Positions 1 to 9,532 of a stretch of DNA of 60,881 nt are shown here, piece after piece; position 1 is the first letter of the stretch, and each line of letters begins with the position of its first letter. A program made the position numbers and the translations under genes. Origin of the DNA: Maritimibacter sp. (GTDB lineage Bacteria; Pseudomonadota; Alphaproteobacteria; Rhodobacterales; Rhodobacteraceae); contig NZNT01000008.1 of NCBI GenBank assembly GCA_002695005.1, positions 1-60,881 on the forward strand. The letters are read 5' to 3'. Below the pieces are notes generated by a model, which was given only the letters and a program-made list of their open reading frames with translations, had not been told where the DNA came from and did not search any database.

Positions 1-87
1 AGCCTCCCCCCAAGCCCCCCTCCGAAGTATTTGCGGAACGAAGAAGGAGGAATTGACGCTGGTCCGGGGTTCGGGCAGTAGGCGGGC

Positions 88-1935
88 ATGTTGAGGATCG
101 ACGATATCTCCTATTCGGTCGAGGGCCGCCCCCTGATCGACCATGCCTCCGCGGTCATCCCGGAGGGGCACAAGGTCGGGCTCGTGGGACGAAACGGCAC
201 CGGCAAGACGACCCTGTTCCGGCTGATCCGGGGCGAGCTCACGCTCGAGACCGGGAGCGTGTCCGTGCCGAGGGGCGCGCGGATCGGGGGCGTGGCGCAG
301 GAAGCGCCGGCGAGCGACGTGTCGCTTCTCGACACCGTGCTGGCCGCGGATACCGAGCGCGCGGCCCTTATGGCCGAGTCCGACGGGGCCACAGATGGCG
401 CGCGGATCGCAGAGATACAGGCGCGGCTTACCGACATTGACGCCTGGAGCGCGGAGGCGCGGGCGGCCTCGATCCTCAAGGGCCTTGGCTTCGACGATCC
501 CGATCACGCGCGCCCCTGCTCGGATTTCTCGGGCGGCTGGCGGATGCGGGTGGCGCTGGCGGCGGTGCTGTTTTCTCAGCCGGAGCTGCTCCTGCTCGAC
601 GAACCGACCAACTACCTCGACCTCGAGGGGGCGCTGTGGCTGGAGAGCTACCTTGCGCGCTATCCCCACACGGTCATCGTGATTTCGCACGACCGGGGGC
701 TGTTGAACCGTGCAGTGGGGTCGATCCTGCATCTGGAGGCCAAGAAGCTCACGCTCTACAAGGGCGGCTACGACACCTTTGCCGAGACGCGGGCGGCCCG
801 GCTCGCCGTGGCGGAGGCCGAGAACCGCAAGAATGCGGCGCGGCGCGACCATCTTCAGAGTTTCGTGGACCGGTTCCGGGCCAAGGCCACCAAGGCGCGG
901 CAGGCGCAGAGCCGGCTCAAGATGATCGAGAAGCTGAAATTCACCTCGACCCCGCAGGAAGCGGCGCTCAAGAAATTCACCTTCCCGGAGCCGGAGGAGT
1001 TGTCGCCGCCCATCGTCGCCATCGAGAGCGGGTCGGTGGGTTATGACGGCAAGGCGGTGCTGTCGAAGCTGAACCTGCGGATCGATCAGGACGACCGGAT
1101 CGCGCTTCTGGGCAAGAACGGCGAAGGCAAGTCGACTTTGTCCAAGCTGATCTCGGGCCGTCTGCCCGAAATGGGCGGGCGCGTGACCACGGCCTCCAAG
1201 CTGCGCATCGGCTATTTCGCCCAGCACCAGATGGATGAGCTGTATCCGGACGAAACGCCCATCGAGCACCTGCGCCGATTGCGCCCGGACGAGACCCCTG
1301 CCCGCTTGCGCGCGCGCCTGTCGGGCTTCGGGCTGATGGCCGAGCAGGCCGAGACGGTGGTGGCACGGCTGTCGGGCGGGCAGAAGGCGCGGCTCACGCT
1401 CCTGATCGCCACCATCGACGCGCCGCACATGCTTATCCTCGACGAGCCGACCAACCACCTCGACATCGAGAGCCGCGAGGCGCTGGTGGAGGCGCTGACG
1501 GAATATACTGGCGCGGTCGTGCTGGTGAGCCATGACATGCACCTGCTGTCGCTGGTCGCGGACCGGCTCTGGCTGGTCAAGGGCGGCCGGGTGGAGCCGT
1601 TCGAAGAGGATCTGGAGGCCTATCGAAAGCTCCTGCTGTCCTCCGACAAACCCGCCAAGCCGGTAGAGGACAAGCCCAAGGCGAAGAAAGCCAGCCGGGA
1701 CGAGGTGCTTGCGCTGCGCTCCGAGGTGCGCAAATGCGAGGCGCGGGTCGGGAAGCTCGAGGACATGCGCGGCAAGCTGGCCAAGAAACTCGCCGACCCG
1801 GACCTTTATGAGAAGTCAAAGGTGGGCGAGATGGAAGTCTGGCAGAAGAAATACGCCGAGGTGATGGAGGGGCTGGACCGGGCCGAGGCGCTGTGGCTCG
1901 CCGCTCAGGAAAAGCTCGACAAGGCGCAGGCGTGA
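88..1935 (+). CDS. ABC-F family ATP-binding protein
   Basis: A 615-residue soluble protein with two ABC ATPase cassettes and no membrane segments, which is the ABC-F layout. These proteins act on ribosomes or in DNA/translation maintenance and do not transport. Cassette 1 has Walker A GRNGTGKTT (about 34-42), signature SGGW (about 147) and Walker B LLLLDEPTNYLD (about 167-178). Cassette 2 has GKNGEGKST (about 341-349), LSGGQ (about 428) and MLILDEPTNHLD (about 449-460). The linker is Arg/Lys-rich (about 245-285), and a charged coiled coil closes the C-terminus (about 530-615), as in Uup/YheS types. The ATG at 88 is the only sensible start, although the AAGGAGG at 45-51 is far from it. The exact subfamily is not resolved. 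marC follows after 16 bases and may be co-transcribed. Confidence 0.93.
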   Translation: MLRIDDISYSVEGRPLIDHASAVIPEGHKVGLVGRNGTGKTTLFRLIRGELTLETGSVSVPRGARIGGVAQEAPASDVSLLDTVLAADTERAALMAESDGATDGARIAEIQARLTDIDAWSAEARAASILKGLGFDDPDHARPCSDFSGGWRMRVALAAVLFSQPELLLLDEPTNYLDLEGALWLESYLARYPHTVIVISHDRGLLNRAVGSILHLEAKKLTLYKGGYDTFAETRAARLAVAEAENRKNAARRDHLQSFVDRFRAKATKARQAQSRLKMIEKLKFTSTPQEAALKKFTFPEPEELSPPIVAIESGSVGYDGKAVLSKLNLRIDQDDRIALLGKNGEGKSTLSKLISGRLPEMGGRVTTASKLRIGYFAQHQMDELYPDETPIEHLRRLRPDETPARLRARLSGFGLMAEQAETVVARLSGGQKARLTLLIATIDAPHMLILDEPTNHLDIESREALVEALTEYTGAVVLVSHDMHLLSLVADRLWLVKGGRVEPFEEDLEAYRKLLLSSDKPAKPVEDKPKAKKASRDEVLALRSEVRKCEARVGKLEDMRGKLAKKLADPDLYEKSKVGEMEVWQKKYAEVMEGLDRAEALWLAAQEKLDKAQA

Positions 1936-1951
1936 GCGTCAGGGTTCTTCC

Positions 1952-2575
1952 ATGATGGACGCGCTTCTGCCGGCATTCGTCACGTTATTCGTGATCATCG
2001 ACCCCATCGGGCTCGCCCCGGTGTTTCTTGCGCTGACCAAGGACATGACGGGCGGGCATCGCCGGGCCGTGGCGCTGCGCGCGGTGTTGGTGGCGGCGGT
2101 GATCCTGACGGTCTTCGGGCTGGCGGGACAGGCCGTGCTCGACCTCTTCGGGATTTCGATGGCCGCATTTCGCATCGCAGGCGGGGCGCTGTTGTTCCTG
2201 ACCGCGCTCGACATGCTGTTCGAGCGGCGCAAGCAGCGGCGTGAGAGCCAGTCGGAGGCCTCCGTGCTCGACCCTGCCGACGATCCGAGTGTCTTCCCCC
2301 TTGCCATGCCGCTCATCTCCGGTCCCGGCGCGATGGCGACGATGATCCTGCTCATGGGCGAGACGGACGAGGTGATGGGCAAGCTGACGATCATCGGTGT
2401 GATGGTGGCCGTGCTGGTCTGCGTCTTCGCCTTCTTCGTCGCCGCGGGCGCTTTGGGCCGCCACCTGAAGGAAACCGGGATCAGCGTGGTGACGCGGCTT
2501 CTGGGGATGTTGCTGGCCGCGCTTGCGATCCAGTTCATGATCGACGGGCTGGCGCAGACCGGGCTGTTCGGCTGA
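1952..2575 (+). CDS. MarC family integral membrane protein
   Basis: A 207-residue inner-membrane protein with about six hydrophobic helices. The family hallmark is visible: an N-terminal helix with IIDPIGLAPVF (about 13-23) and, in the second half, PLAMPLISGPGAMATMI (about 116-132). A charged Arg/Glu-rich cytoplasmic loop lies between the halves. MarC/UPF0056 proteins have no settled function; the early link to multiple antibiotic resistance has not held up. It starts 16 bases after the ABC-F stop, so it is probably in the same transcript. ATG at 1952 and at 1955 are both possible starts. Confidence 0.9.
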   Translation: MMDALLPAFVTLFVIIDPIGLAPVFLALTKDMTGGHRRAVALRAVLVAAVILTVFGLAGQAVLDLFGISMAAFRIAGGALLFLTALDMLFERRKQRRESQSEASVLDPADDPSVFPLAMPLISGPGAMATMILLMGETDEVMGKLTIIGVMVAVLVCVFAFFVAAGALGRHLKETGISVVTRLLGMLLAALAIQFMIDGLAQTGLFG

Positions 2576-2620
2576 TCCGGCGCATGGAAACCGGCGCGCG
2601 CCGTTCCTATCTTGAGAGTC

Positions 2621-3199
2621 ATGGATAGTTACGATCTTGGCCGCCTCACCTACCTCGTCCTGCTCGCCGCCGCCGTGGGTGGGTCGTTCTTCATGATGAA
2701 CAAGGCAAGCTGGGGCAAGAGCCTGCAACAACTCGCGATCTGGGCGCTGATCTTCGTAGGCGCCATCGGGGCCTATGGGCTTTGGAACGACATCAGCCGC
2801 GATGTGCTGCCACGCCAGTCGGTCGTGAGCCAAGGGGTCGTGGAGGTGCCGCGCCGACCGGACGGGCATTTCTATCTCACCCTCGACGTGGGCGGCACGC
2901 CGGTCGATTTCGTCGTGGACACGGGCGCGAGTCAGGTGGTTCTGACGATGGAGGATGCTGCTCGGATCGGGATCGACCCAGAGGACCTCGATTTCATCGG
3001 AACCGCGATGACGGCCAACGGCGAAGTCCGCACGGCCCCCGTCACGGTGGACGAGATGGTTCTGGGCGATGTGACCGAGCGTAACGTGCGCGTCTATGTG
3101 AACGAGGGCATGATGGACATGTCGCTTCTCGGCATGACCTATCTCAGCCGGTTCGAGCGGATCGAGATCGCGGACGACATGCTGATCCTGACCCGCTGA
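2621..3199 (+). CDS. Retropepsin-like aspartic protease, TIGR02281 type, membrane anchored
   Basis: A 192-residue protein with two hydrophobic segments near the N-terminus (about 8-25 and 33-50), then a retropepsin-like domain. The active-site Asp lies in FVVDTGASQVVL (about 97-108), and the second beta-hairpin GMTYLSRFERIEI is near the end. This single-domain clan AA family is common in alphaproteobacteria; its substrate is unknown, and a dimer is expected because each chain carries one DTG. The topology would put the protease domain in the periplasm. The frame can be extended to a TTG at 2612, but the ATG at 2621 is preferred. A shared hairpin terminator follows. Confidence 0.88.
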   Translation: MDSYDLGRLTYLVLLAAAVGGSFFMMNKASWGKSLQQLAIWALIFVGAIGAYGLWNDISRDVLPRQSVVSQGVVEVPRRPDGHFYLTLDVGGTPVDFVVDTGASQVVLTMEDAARIGIDPEDLDFIGTAMTANGEVRTAPVTVDEMVLGDVTERNVRVYVNEGMMDMSLLGMTYLSRFERIEIADDMLILTR

Positions 3200-3203
3200 C
3201 GAA

Positions 3204-3227
3204 AAAGGCCGCCCAGAGGCGGCCTTT
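3204..3227. terminator. Bidirectional hairpin terminator between convergent genes
   Basis: A perfect 10-bp inverted repeat (AAAGGCCGCC / GGCGGCCTTT) with a 4-base loop lies between the stop of the protease gene at 3199 and the end of the opposing SDR gene at 3249. A/T-rich edges on both sides suit termination from either direction. Confidence 0.8.
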
Positions 3228-3248
3228 CGGTCTGTTGTGTCGCGGCGC

Positions 3249-4016
3249 TTATTTCGGTGCCATGCGGATCGCGCCGTCGAGCCGGATCACTTCGCCGTTC
3301 AGCATCGAGTTCTCGGCAATATGCTTGGCGAGTGCCGCGTATTCGGCGGGCTGGCCGAGGCGCGAGGGGAACGGGACCTGCTGGCCGAGGCTGTCCTGCG
3401 CTTCCTGCGGGAGCCCTTCCATCATCGGAGTGATGAAGAGACCAGGCGCGATGGTGCAGACGCGGATGCCGTCCTTGGCGAGTTCGCGCGCCATTGGCAG
3501 GGTCAGGCCGACCACCGCACCTTTCGAGGCGGAATAGGCCACCTGCCCGATCTGCCCGTCGAACGCCGCGACCGAGGCGGTGTTGATGATGACCCCGCGC
3601 TCGCCGTCATCGGTCAGCGGGTCGGCGGCCATCATGCCGAGCGCGGATTGCGACGCGCAGTAGAAGGTGCCGGCGGTGTTGACCATCAGCGTCTTGGCGA
3701 AAGCATTGGGGTCGTGAACGACGCCGCGCGACACGGCCTTGCCGATGGTGCCGATGCCCGCGCAGTTCACCATCATTCGCTCTTGACCGTTCTTGGCGCG
3801 CACCGTTTCGAAACCGGCGGTGACGCTGTCGGGGTCGGACACGTCGACCCTGGCGAAGGCACCGCCGAGCTCTTCGGCGAGCTTGGTGCCGGCCTCTTCG
3901 TTCAGGTCGAAAAGCCCGACCGGCGCACCGGCTTCGGCCATGGCGCGTGCGACAGCGGCCCCGAGGCCCGAGGCACCGCCGGTGATGACGACAGGTGTGT
4001 CCTTGGAAATCTGCAT
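3249..4016 (-). CDS. SDR family dehydrogenase, type-II 3-hydroxyacyl-CoA dehydrogenase-like
   Basis: A 255-residue classical short-chain dehydrogenase, normal length for the family. It has the glycine-rich nucleotide motif GGASGLG (13-19), an acidic residue after beta-2 (LFDLNEE, about 35-41) that favours NAD(H), NCAG at about 84-87, catalytic Ser148, and Tyr161/Lys165 in YSASK. The overall pattern, including a tail ending LNGEVIRLDGAIRM, resembles human HSD17B10 and bacterial 3-hydroxyacyl-CoA dehydrogenase type II, which oxidise (S)-3-hydroxyacyl-CoA in fatty-acid or branched-chain catabolism. The acyl-CoA substrate is inferred. It is monocistronic and convergent with the protease gene. Confidence 0.87.
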   Translation of the reverse strand: MQISKDTPVVITGGASGLGAAVARAMAEAGAPVGLFDLNEEAGTKLAEELGGAFARVDVSDPDSVTAGFETVRAKNGQERMMVNCAGIGTIGKAVSRGVVHDPNAFAKTLMVNTAGTFYCASQSALGMMAADPLTDDGERGVIINTASVAAFDGQIGQVAYSASKGAVVGLTLPMARELAKDGIRVCTIAPGLFITPMMEGLPQEAQDSLGQQVPFPSRLGQPAEYAALAKHIAENSMLNGEVIRLDGAIRMAPK

Positions 4017-4122
4017 GTGATCCTCCCGTTGGAATTTGTCGATTGGGTATCAGCGCGGTCCGGGGGGCGCAACGGAAAGGGTATGCGGTATCACCATCAC
4101 ACCAAAGTTACGCAACGTCGGC

Positions 4123-4938
4123 TCAGGCGACGGTCAGGCCCCGGCGCATCTCGAAGGGCAGGATTTCCTCGGACGGCCAGAGACCGGTTTCGAGCGCGCG
4201 GTCATAGCCTTGCGTGAGCCCGGCCCGGCGCATGGCCGCCACCGTGGAAGTGGGGTCGTAGGACAGGCGCAGGATATGGGCGCCGGTCGCGTCGAGGCGC
4301 ACATATTGCCCGCCCGGCACGCCGTTGTTGGGCGGCATCCCGATGGCGCCCGCATTAACCCAGTGACGCCCGGCCACCACACGCTGAAAGGCCAAACCGC
4401 AGTGACCGGCGATGATGCCATCGACGGGGCCGACATGGCCCTCGATCGCGGCGACCTCCTCGGCAAATTCGGGCTGGCGCGACACGGGCCAGAGAAAGCG
4501 CGCGATGTCGGTCGCGCCGCCGTGGATCACCGCGTAGCGCCGCGCGCCGTGGATGAAGACAGCCAAGTCCGGCAGCGCGTCCATCCAGTTTCGGGTGCCC
4601 GGCGACAGGGTGGCGCGTGCGTGATCCCACCAGGGTCTGGCCATCCGGTCGCAGGCCGAACCCGTCGCGAAGCCGCAGCCGCACGCGTCGGCTTCGGCCG
4701 CGAGCTGGCGCTCGACGTTGCCCGCCACCACGGACCAGCCCAGACGCCGCACGGCATCCGCGCAGGCTTCGCCTTCGGCACAATACCCGGCGAGGTCACC
4801 CGTGGCGATCACGTTGCCCGCAGAAATGCCCGCCGCATCGACCGCGTCGCGCAGCGCGCGCAGGGCCGAAAGGTTCCCCAACGCGCCGCCCCACAGGACC
4901 ACGGGGCCGTCGAGACGGCCCAGATCGGCGATATTCAT
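4123..4938 (-). CDS. Metallophosphoesterase-family protein with an altered first metal motif
   Basis: A 271-residue calcineurin-like phosphoesterase. Visible family features are TGDLAGYC (about 46-53), AGNVERQL (about 73-80, in place of the usual GNHD/GNHE), a Cys-containing DACGCGF segment, FIHGGATD (about 145-152) and GHCGLAF (about 177-183). The usual N-terminal DxHGN motif reads WGGALGNLSAL here, so the first Asp and His are absent; proteins of this subgroup share that change as far as I recall. Activity and substrate are unknown. It is divergent from the corC-like gene, and their promoters must share 4939-5018. Confidence 0.82.
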   Translation of the reverse strand: MNIADLGRLDGPVVLWGGALGNLSALRALRDAVDAAGISAGNVIATGDLAGYCAEGEACADAVRRLGWSVVAGNVERQLAAEADACGCGFATGSACDRMARPWWDHARATLSPGTRNWMDALPDLAVFIHGARRYAVIHGGATDIARFLWPVSRQPEFAEEVAAIEGHVGPVDGIIAGHCGLAFQRVVAGRHWVNAGAIGMPPNNGVPGGQYVRLDATGAHILRLSYDPTSTVAAMRRAGLTQGYDRALETGLWPSEEILPFEMRRGLTVA

Positions 4939-5018
4939 GCAGTCCTCCCTGACACGCCCACTTGAAACAGGCGCTTGGCGTGATCATAACACGTTCATTC
5001 CAAAGAGATGCAAACACA

Positions 5019-6338
5019 ATGACCCCTGCCGACACGGGCACCATGCTCGACACCGCTTTCTGGACGAGTGCCGGCGCGATCCTGCTCCTCCTCGTTCTCT
5101 CCGGCTTTTTCTCCGGTTCCGAGACGGCGCTCACCGCCGCCTCCCGGGGGAAGCTGCGCGCCAAGGCCGACAAGGGCGACAAGTCAGCCGAACGTGCGCT
5201 CAACATCACCGAGGATAACGAGCGACTGATCGGGTCGGTCCTGCTCGGCAACAACTTCGTCAACATCCTCGCCTCGGCGCTGGCGACGGCCCTGTTCACC
5301 CGGCTTCTGGGCGACAGTGGCGTGGCCTATGCCACCATCGTGATGACGCTCCTCGTCCTGATCTTCGCCGAGGTGCTGCCCAAGACCTATGCCATCACCC
5401 GGCCCGAAGAGGCGGCGAGCTTCGTCTCGGCGCCGATCCGGCTCGTCATCCTCGTCCTCGCGCCCATCGTGAGTCTTGTGCGGGGTCTCGTGCGGCTGAT
5501 CCTGCGCGCCTTCGGGGTGCAGACAGATCCGGACGGTCAGATCCTCGCCGTGCGCGAAGAGATCGCGGGCGCCATTTCGCTGGGCCACCATGAGGGGGCC
5601 GTGGAGAAGGAGGACCGCGACCGGCTGTTGGGCGCGCTCGACCTGGGCGACCGGACGGTGGAAGAGATCATGCTTCACCGCAGCCAGATCGAGATGATCG
5701 ACGCGGCCCGGCCCGCGACCGAAATCCTCGAACAAGCGCTGTCCTCACCCCACACGCGGCTCCCGATCTTTCGCGACGAGCAGGAAAACATCGTGGGTGT
5801 CATCCACGCCAAGGACCTGAGCCGCGCCATGTATGCCGCCGGTCAGGCGGCGGGTGAGACCGGGCGCACCGAAGCGTTCGAGACCTTCGACATCCTGAGC
5901 GTGGCGATGAAGCCCTACTTCATCCCCGAGACTACGACGCTCGACGACCAGATGCGCGAGTTCCTGAAACGCCAGACGCACTTTGCGCTGGTGGTGGACG
6001 AGTATGGCGCTTTGCAGGGTCTCATCACGCTCGAGGACATCCTCGAAGAGATCGTGGGCGAGATCACGGACGAATTCGACACGTCCGATCCCGGCGACCT
6101 GCGGCTTCTGTCCGACGGGGCCTATTCGGTCGATGGCGGCATGACCATCCGTGACCTCAACCGTGCGAATGACTGGCAGTTGCCGGATGATGAGGCCAAT
6201 ACGGTCGCGGGTCTCGTCATCCATGAAGCACAGACGATCCCCGCCGAGGGGCAGGTGTTTTCCTTTCACGGCTTCCGCTTCGAGGTGACGAAACGGATCG
6301 ACAACCGGATCGCACGGCTGAAAATCCGGAGGCTGTAG
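5019..6338 (+). CDS. HlyC/CorC-type CNNM transporter-associated protein
   Basis: About 439 residues. An N-terminal DUF21/CNNM membrane domain has LLVLSGFFSGSETALTAASR (about 23-42) and three further hydrophobic stretches up to about 160. Two CBS domains follow (about 190-330; HTRLPIFRDE and HFALVVDEYG), then a CorC_HlyC domain (about 350-439; DGAYSVDGGMTIRDLN). Family members are tied to Mg2+/Co2+ efflux or homeostasis; the old hemolysin name is misleading. The frame opens at a TTG (4962), but the ATG at 5019, or the one at 5043, fits the family N-terminus better. Confidence 0.9.
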   Translation: MTPADTGTMLDTAFWTSAGAILLLLVLSGFFSGSETALTAASRGKLRAKADKGDKSAERALNITEDNERLIGSVLLGNNFVNILASALATALFTRLLGDSGVAYATIVMTLLVLIFAEVLPKTYAITRPEEAASFVSAPIRLVILVLAPIVSLVRGLVRLILRAFGVQTDPDGQILAVREEIAGAISLGHHEGAVEKEDRDRLLGALDLGDRTVEEIMLHRSQIEMIDAARPATEILEQALSSPHTRLPIFRDEQENIVGVIHAKDLSRAMYAAGQAAGETGRTEAFETFDILSVAMKPYFIPETTTLDDQMREFLKRQTHFALVVDEYGALQGLITLEDILEEIVGEITDEFDTSDPGDLRLLSDGAYSVDGGMTIRDLNRANDWQLPDDEANTVAGLVIHEAQTIPAEGQVFSFHGFRFEVTKRIDNRIARLKIRRL

Positions 6339-6410
6339 CGACCGGTTTACGCAGGGTCGGCCCTTTCATGTGCGCGTGTCGCCCCTAACTCTGTGCAAAC
6401 GGAGGACGAC

Positions 6411-7181
6411 ATGCGCGAACGGATCATCGACTGTGGAAATGGCTTCTGGAACATCCGGGGGTCGTTCAAGATCGGCGGGCTGATACAGATCGGCACGCAG
6501 GCCTCGCTGGTGCGGCTGGGCGACGGGCGTTTCGTCATGCTCGACAGCTACACCCTCTCGCCCGACCTTCTGGCGGAGGTCGACGCGATCACTGGCGGGC
6601 GGGAGAAGATCACGGCGGTCCTGAACCTCCATCCGTTCCACACGCTTCACAGCGAGGCGATGCATCGCGACTTTCCCGACGCGGCGCATTTTGGCACGCC
6701 GCGCCATCTGCGGCTGTTTCCAAAGCTGACATGGGGCGCGCTCACGACCGACGACCCGATCCTGTGGGAGCGGTTCGCGCCCGACCTCGAGTTCAGCACG
6801 CCTGAGGGGGTCGAGCTGATCCCCGATAATGAGCGCATCCACTGCGGCTCGATCCTCGCCTATCACCGGCCCAGCCGGACGATCCATGTGGACGACACGT
6901 TCAACTACCGCCCGCCGAAATCTGAGGGCAAATCGGGCAAGCTCGGGGTGCATCCGACGCTCTCGATGGCTCTGGAGAAACGTGCAGGCGCGGCTCAGGC
7001 CTTTCGAGACTGGGGTGCCGGGCTCGTCGCGCGCTGGGAGGATGCCGAACGGCTGTGCGCGGCGCATTCTGGTGTGCTGTCGCCCGAGCGACTGGGGGCG
7101 GATTCCATGCGCGGTGCACTGGTCTCGGCGCTGGCAGGGGCCGAGAAGAAGCTCGACCGGCACGCGCGCAAACACGGCTGA
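6411..7181 (+). CDS. Metallo-beta-lactamase-fold-like protein of unknown function
   Basis: A 256-residue soluble protein. The segment NLHPFHTLHSEAMHRDFPDA (about 71-90) resembles a reduced HxHxxDH metal motif and is followed by FGTPRHLRLFPKL; IHVDDTFNY (about 156-164) could supply a further ligand. The closest pattern I recognise is DUF4336-like or reduced MBL hydrolases, but no reaction can be assigned. The ATG at 6411 is chosen over the GTG at 6393 because GGAGGA sits at 6401-6406. No partner gene is evident; an M23 lipoprotein follows after 63 bases. Confidence 0.7.
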   Translation: MRERIIDCGNGFWNIRGSFKIGGLIQIGTQASLVRLGDGRFVMLDSYTLSPDLLAEVDAITGGREKITAVLNLHPFHTLHSEAMHRDFPDAAHFGTPRHLRLFPKLTWGALTTDDPILWERFAPDLEFSTPEGVELIPDNERIHCGSILAYHRPSRTIHVDDTFNYRPPKSEGKSGKLGVHPTLSMALEKRAGAAQAFRDWGAGLVARWEDAERLCAAHSGVLSPERLGADSMRGALVSALAGAEKKLDRHARKHG

Positions 7182-7244
7182 GCCCTATGCGTGGAGTGCC
7201 GTTCATGCTATGTTAACCATGTGGTTCATTCACTTGGGGATGGT

Positions 7245-7877
7245 ATGCGGCGCCTGTGCTCCGCTTTCGGAATCGCCGTAACGCTATCGGGCTGTATGGG
7301 CGGCGGCTATGGCACCGCTGTGGCCTACTTGCCCCATGTCACGCCGAAGATATCGGTCACGATGCCTTCGAACGCCCCGCCGATCTCGCAACAATTCATG
7401 CCGCTTACGCGGAACGGCGGGCCCGGCCACATGGGCCTCGACGTTGCTGCCGCGACCGGCACGCCCGTGCTCGCCGCCGCGCCGGGGCGCGTGTCGAGCA
7501 GCCGGTTCGAGCCGGTTTATGGCAATCGGATCGTCGTTGAGCATGGTCTCGACGCCACCGGGCGGAAGGTTCAGACGCTGTATTTCCACCTCGACAGCCG
7601 TGCCGTTGCGGTCGGGGCAAGGGTGGCGCGTGGCCAACAGATCGGCACACTGGGCGAGACCGGCCTTCTGTCGTCCTTTCCGCATCTTCACTTCGAATAC
7701 CACCGCGAAGAGTCCCCCGGAGCGCGGGTGCAGGCTGGCGACAATTGGTGGCAGGGAATGGTTCAAGAGGACCCCAACCGGAATTGGGTGGGCGGACCGG
7801 GCCGGGTCGCCTGCTACACCGGGCAGCGGGCCGCGCGGGACAAGATCACCTATCCCGTCGCCTGCGCCCGGCGCTAG
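7245..7877 (+). CDS. M23 family metallopeptidase lipoprotein
   Basis: A 210-residue envelope protein. A short signal sequence ends in the lipobox LSGC (Cys17), so it is probably lipidated. The LytM/M23 domain carries the zinc motif HMGLDVAAATGTPV (HxxxD form, about 65-78) and the catalytic HLHFEY (about 147-152). Such enzymes cut peptidoglycan peptide bridges or serve as degenerate activators; both zinc motifs look intact here. The C-terminus has two Cys that could pair (ACYTG and VACARR). The frame extends upstream to 7191, but the ATG at 7245 gives the signal peptide. It is convergent with the HerA-like gene, with 22 bases between stops. Confidence 0.88.
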   Translation: MRRLCSAFGIAVTLSGCMGGGYGTAVAYLPHVTPKISVTMPSNAPPISQQFMPLTRNGGPGHMGLDVAAATGTPVLAAAPGRVSSSRFEPVYGNRIVVEHGLDATGRKVQTLYFHLDSRAVAVGARVARGQQIGTLGETGLLSSFPHLHFEYHREESPGARVQAGDNWWQGMVQEDPNRNWVGGPGRVACYTGQRAARDKITYPVACARR

Positions 7878-7899
7878 CCGCGCCTCGCGCAGAACGCGT

Positions 7900-9456
7900 T
7901 CAGCGCCCCTTGAACACGGTCCCGAAGATACCGCGCACGATACGTCGGCCCGTGGTGCCCTTGAGCTCCTTGATGACGACCTTCGCCACCTCTTCTCCAA
8001 ATGTCCCGCCGCGCGACTTGCTTGCCGGGCTTGATCCGCCAGAGGACCGGCCCCCGTCGTAGCGGCGGGCATTGGCGAACTCGCGCTCCGGCTCCGGGGC
8101 TTGCGTTTCGCGTGCTTCGGCGGCCTCAGCTTCTTTCGCCGCCGCTTCGGCCCGCGCAGCAAGCATTTCCGCCGCCGACTCCCGATCAATCTCGGTCTCG
8201 TACTTGCCCGCGACCGGGGAGGCGTCGATGACCGCCTTGCGCGTGGCAGGGTCGATGGCCCCGAGGAACGAGGACGGCGGGCGGATGAGCGTGCGTTCCA
8301 CCACGCCCGGCGCGCCCTTTGATTCCAGGGTCGAGGTCACCGCCTCGCCGACACCCACGTCGCGGATCGCGTCCTCGGTCGAGAAGCGCGGGTTTTCGCG
8401 GTAGGTTTCGGCCGCGTGGCGCAGGTTCTTTCGGTCGCGCGCGGTAAAGGCGCGCAGGGCGTGCTGAACGCGGTTGCCCAATTGGCCCAGCACGTCCTCG
8501 GGCACGTCTGCCGGGTTCTGGGTGACGAAGTAGACGCCAACGCCCTTGGAGCGGATGAGCCGCGCCACCTGCTCCACCTTGTCAATCAGCGCCTTGGGCG
8601 CGTCGTCGAACAGAAGGTGCGCTTCGTCGAAGAAGAAGACGAGCCGCGGTTTGTCCGGGTCGCCCACCTCGGGCAATTCTTCGAACAATTCCGACAGGAG
8701 CCACAGCAGGAAGGTGGCGTAGAGCTTGGGCGAGGCCATGAGCTTGTCGGCCGCGAGGATCGAGATGCGCCCCTGCCCGTTCGGGTCCGTGCGCATGATG
8801 TCGGCAAGCTCCAGCGCCGGTTCCCCGAAAAGACGCTCACCGCCCTGGTTTTCGAGCACGAGCAGCGCGCGCTGGATAGCGCCGACCGAGGACGTAGCCA
8901 CGTTACCATAGCGCAGGCTCAGGTCCTCGGAGTTCTGGCCGACCCAGACGAGGAGCGCTTGAAGGTCCTCGAGATCGAGGAGCGGCATCCCCTGTTCATC
9001 TGCCACACGGAAGGCGATGTTGAGCACACCCTCCTGCACATCCGTCAGGTCGAGTAGGCGCGAGAGCAGGAGCGGACCCATCTCGCTCACCGTCGTGCGG
9101 ATCGGATGCCCCTGTTCGCCATAAAGATCCCAGAACGTGACCGGAAACGCCTCGTAAGTGTAATCGTCGAAGCCGATCAGCCCCGCGCGTTTCTGGAATG
9201 CCTCATGGAGCTTGTGGCCCTCGGTCATGGTCGCGGCAAGGCCCGACAGGTCACCCTTCACGTCCGAGACGAAGACCGGCACGCCCGCCTTGGAAAAGCC
9301 CTCCGAAAGGATTTGCAGCGTCACCGTCTTCCCGGTCCCGGTCGCGCCCGCGACGAGACCGTGGCGGTTCGCATATTTCAGGAGCAACCCCTGCTTGACG
9401 GCGTAATCCTCACCCCCGCCACCGAGAAACACCGCGCCGTCCAGACCACCTACCAT
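7900..9456 (-). CDS. HerA-like ATPase, DUF853 family
   Basis: A 518-residue P-loop ATPase of the HerA/FtsK group. It has Walker A GATGTGKT (37-44), Walker [13 protein letters not shown] (about 270-281), and the sensor-like region [20 protein letters not shown] (about 309-328) typical of DUF853. A long Ala/Glu-rich, probably coiled-coil segment (about 428-465) and a Gly/Ser linker lead to a basic C-terminus ([19 protein letters not shown]). HerA proteins are DNA translocases; DUF853 members are common in proteobacteria, with poorly defined roles. It reads divergently from the small-RNA region at 9.5 kb. Confidence 0.88.
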   Translation of the reverse strand: MVGGLDGAVFLGGGGEDYAVKQGLLLKYANRHGLVAGATGTGKTVTLQILSEGFSKAGVPVFVSDVKGDLSGLAATMTEGHKLHEAFQKRAGLIGFDDYTYEAFPVTFWDLYGEQGHPIRTTVSEMGPLLLSRLLDLTDVQEGVLNIAFRVADEQGMPLLDLEDLQALLVWVGQNSEDLSLRYGNVATSSVGAIQRALLVLENQGGERLFGEPALELADIMRTDPNGQGRISILAADKLMASPKLYATFLLWLLSELFEELPEVGDPDKPRLVFFFDEAHLLFDDAPKALIDKVEQVARLIRSKGVGVYFVTQNPADVPEDVLGQLGNRVQHALRAFTARDRKNLRHAAETYRENPRFSTEDAIRDVGVGEAVTSTLESKGAPGVVERTLIRPPSSFLGAIDPATRKAVIDASPVAGKYETEIDRESAAEMLAARAEAAAKEAEAAEARETQAPEPEREFANARRYDGGRSSGGSSPASKSRGGTFGEEVAKVVIKELKGTTGRRIVRGIFGTVFKGR

Positions 9457-9532
9457 GCCCGCATCCCGTCCTCATCCATGCAACGTCCGCGCCGACAATA
9501 CATTCTTAACCGTTTCCTGCCAGAGTGAATGG

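Noticed and set aside
1-87. Possible intergenic repeat element (CGAAGTATTTGCGGAACGAA region)
   Set aside because: It resembles short elements I recall at gene ends in Rhodobacteraceae, but no second copy was found in the window.
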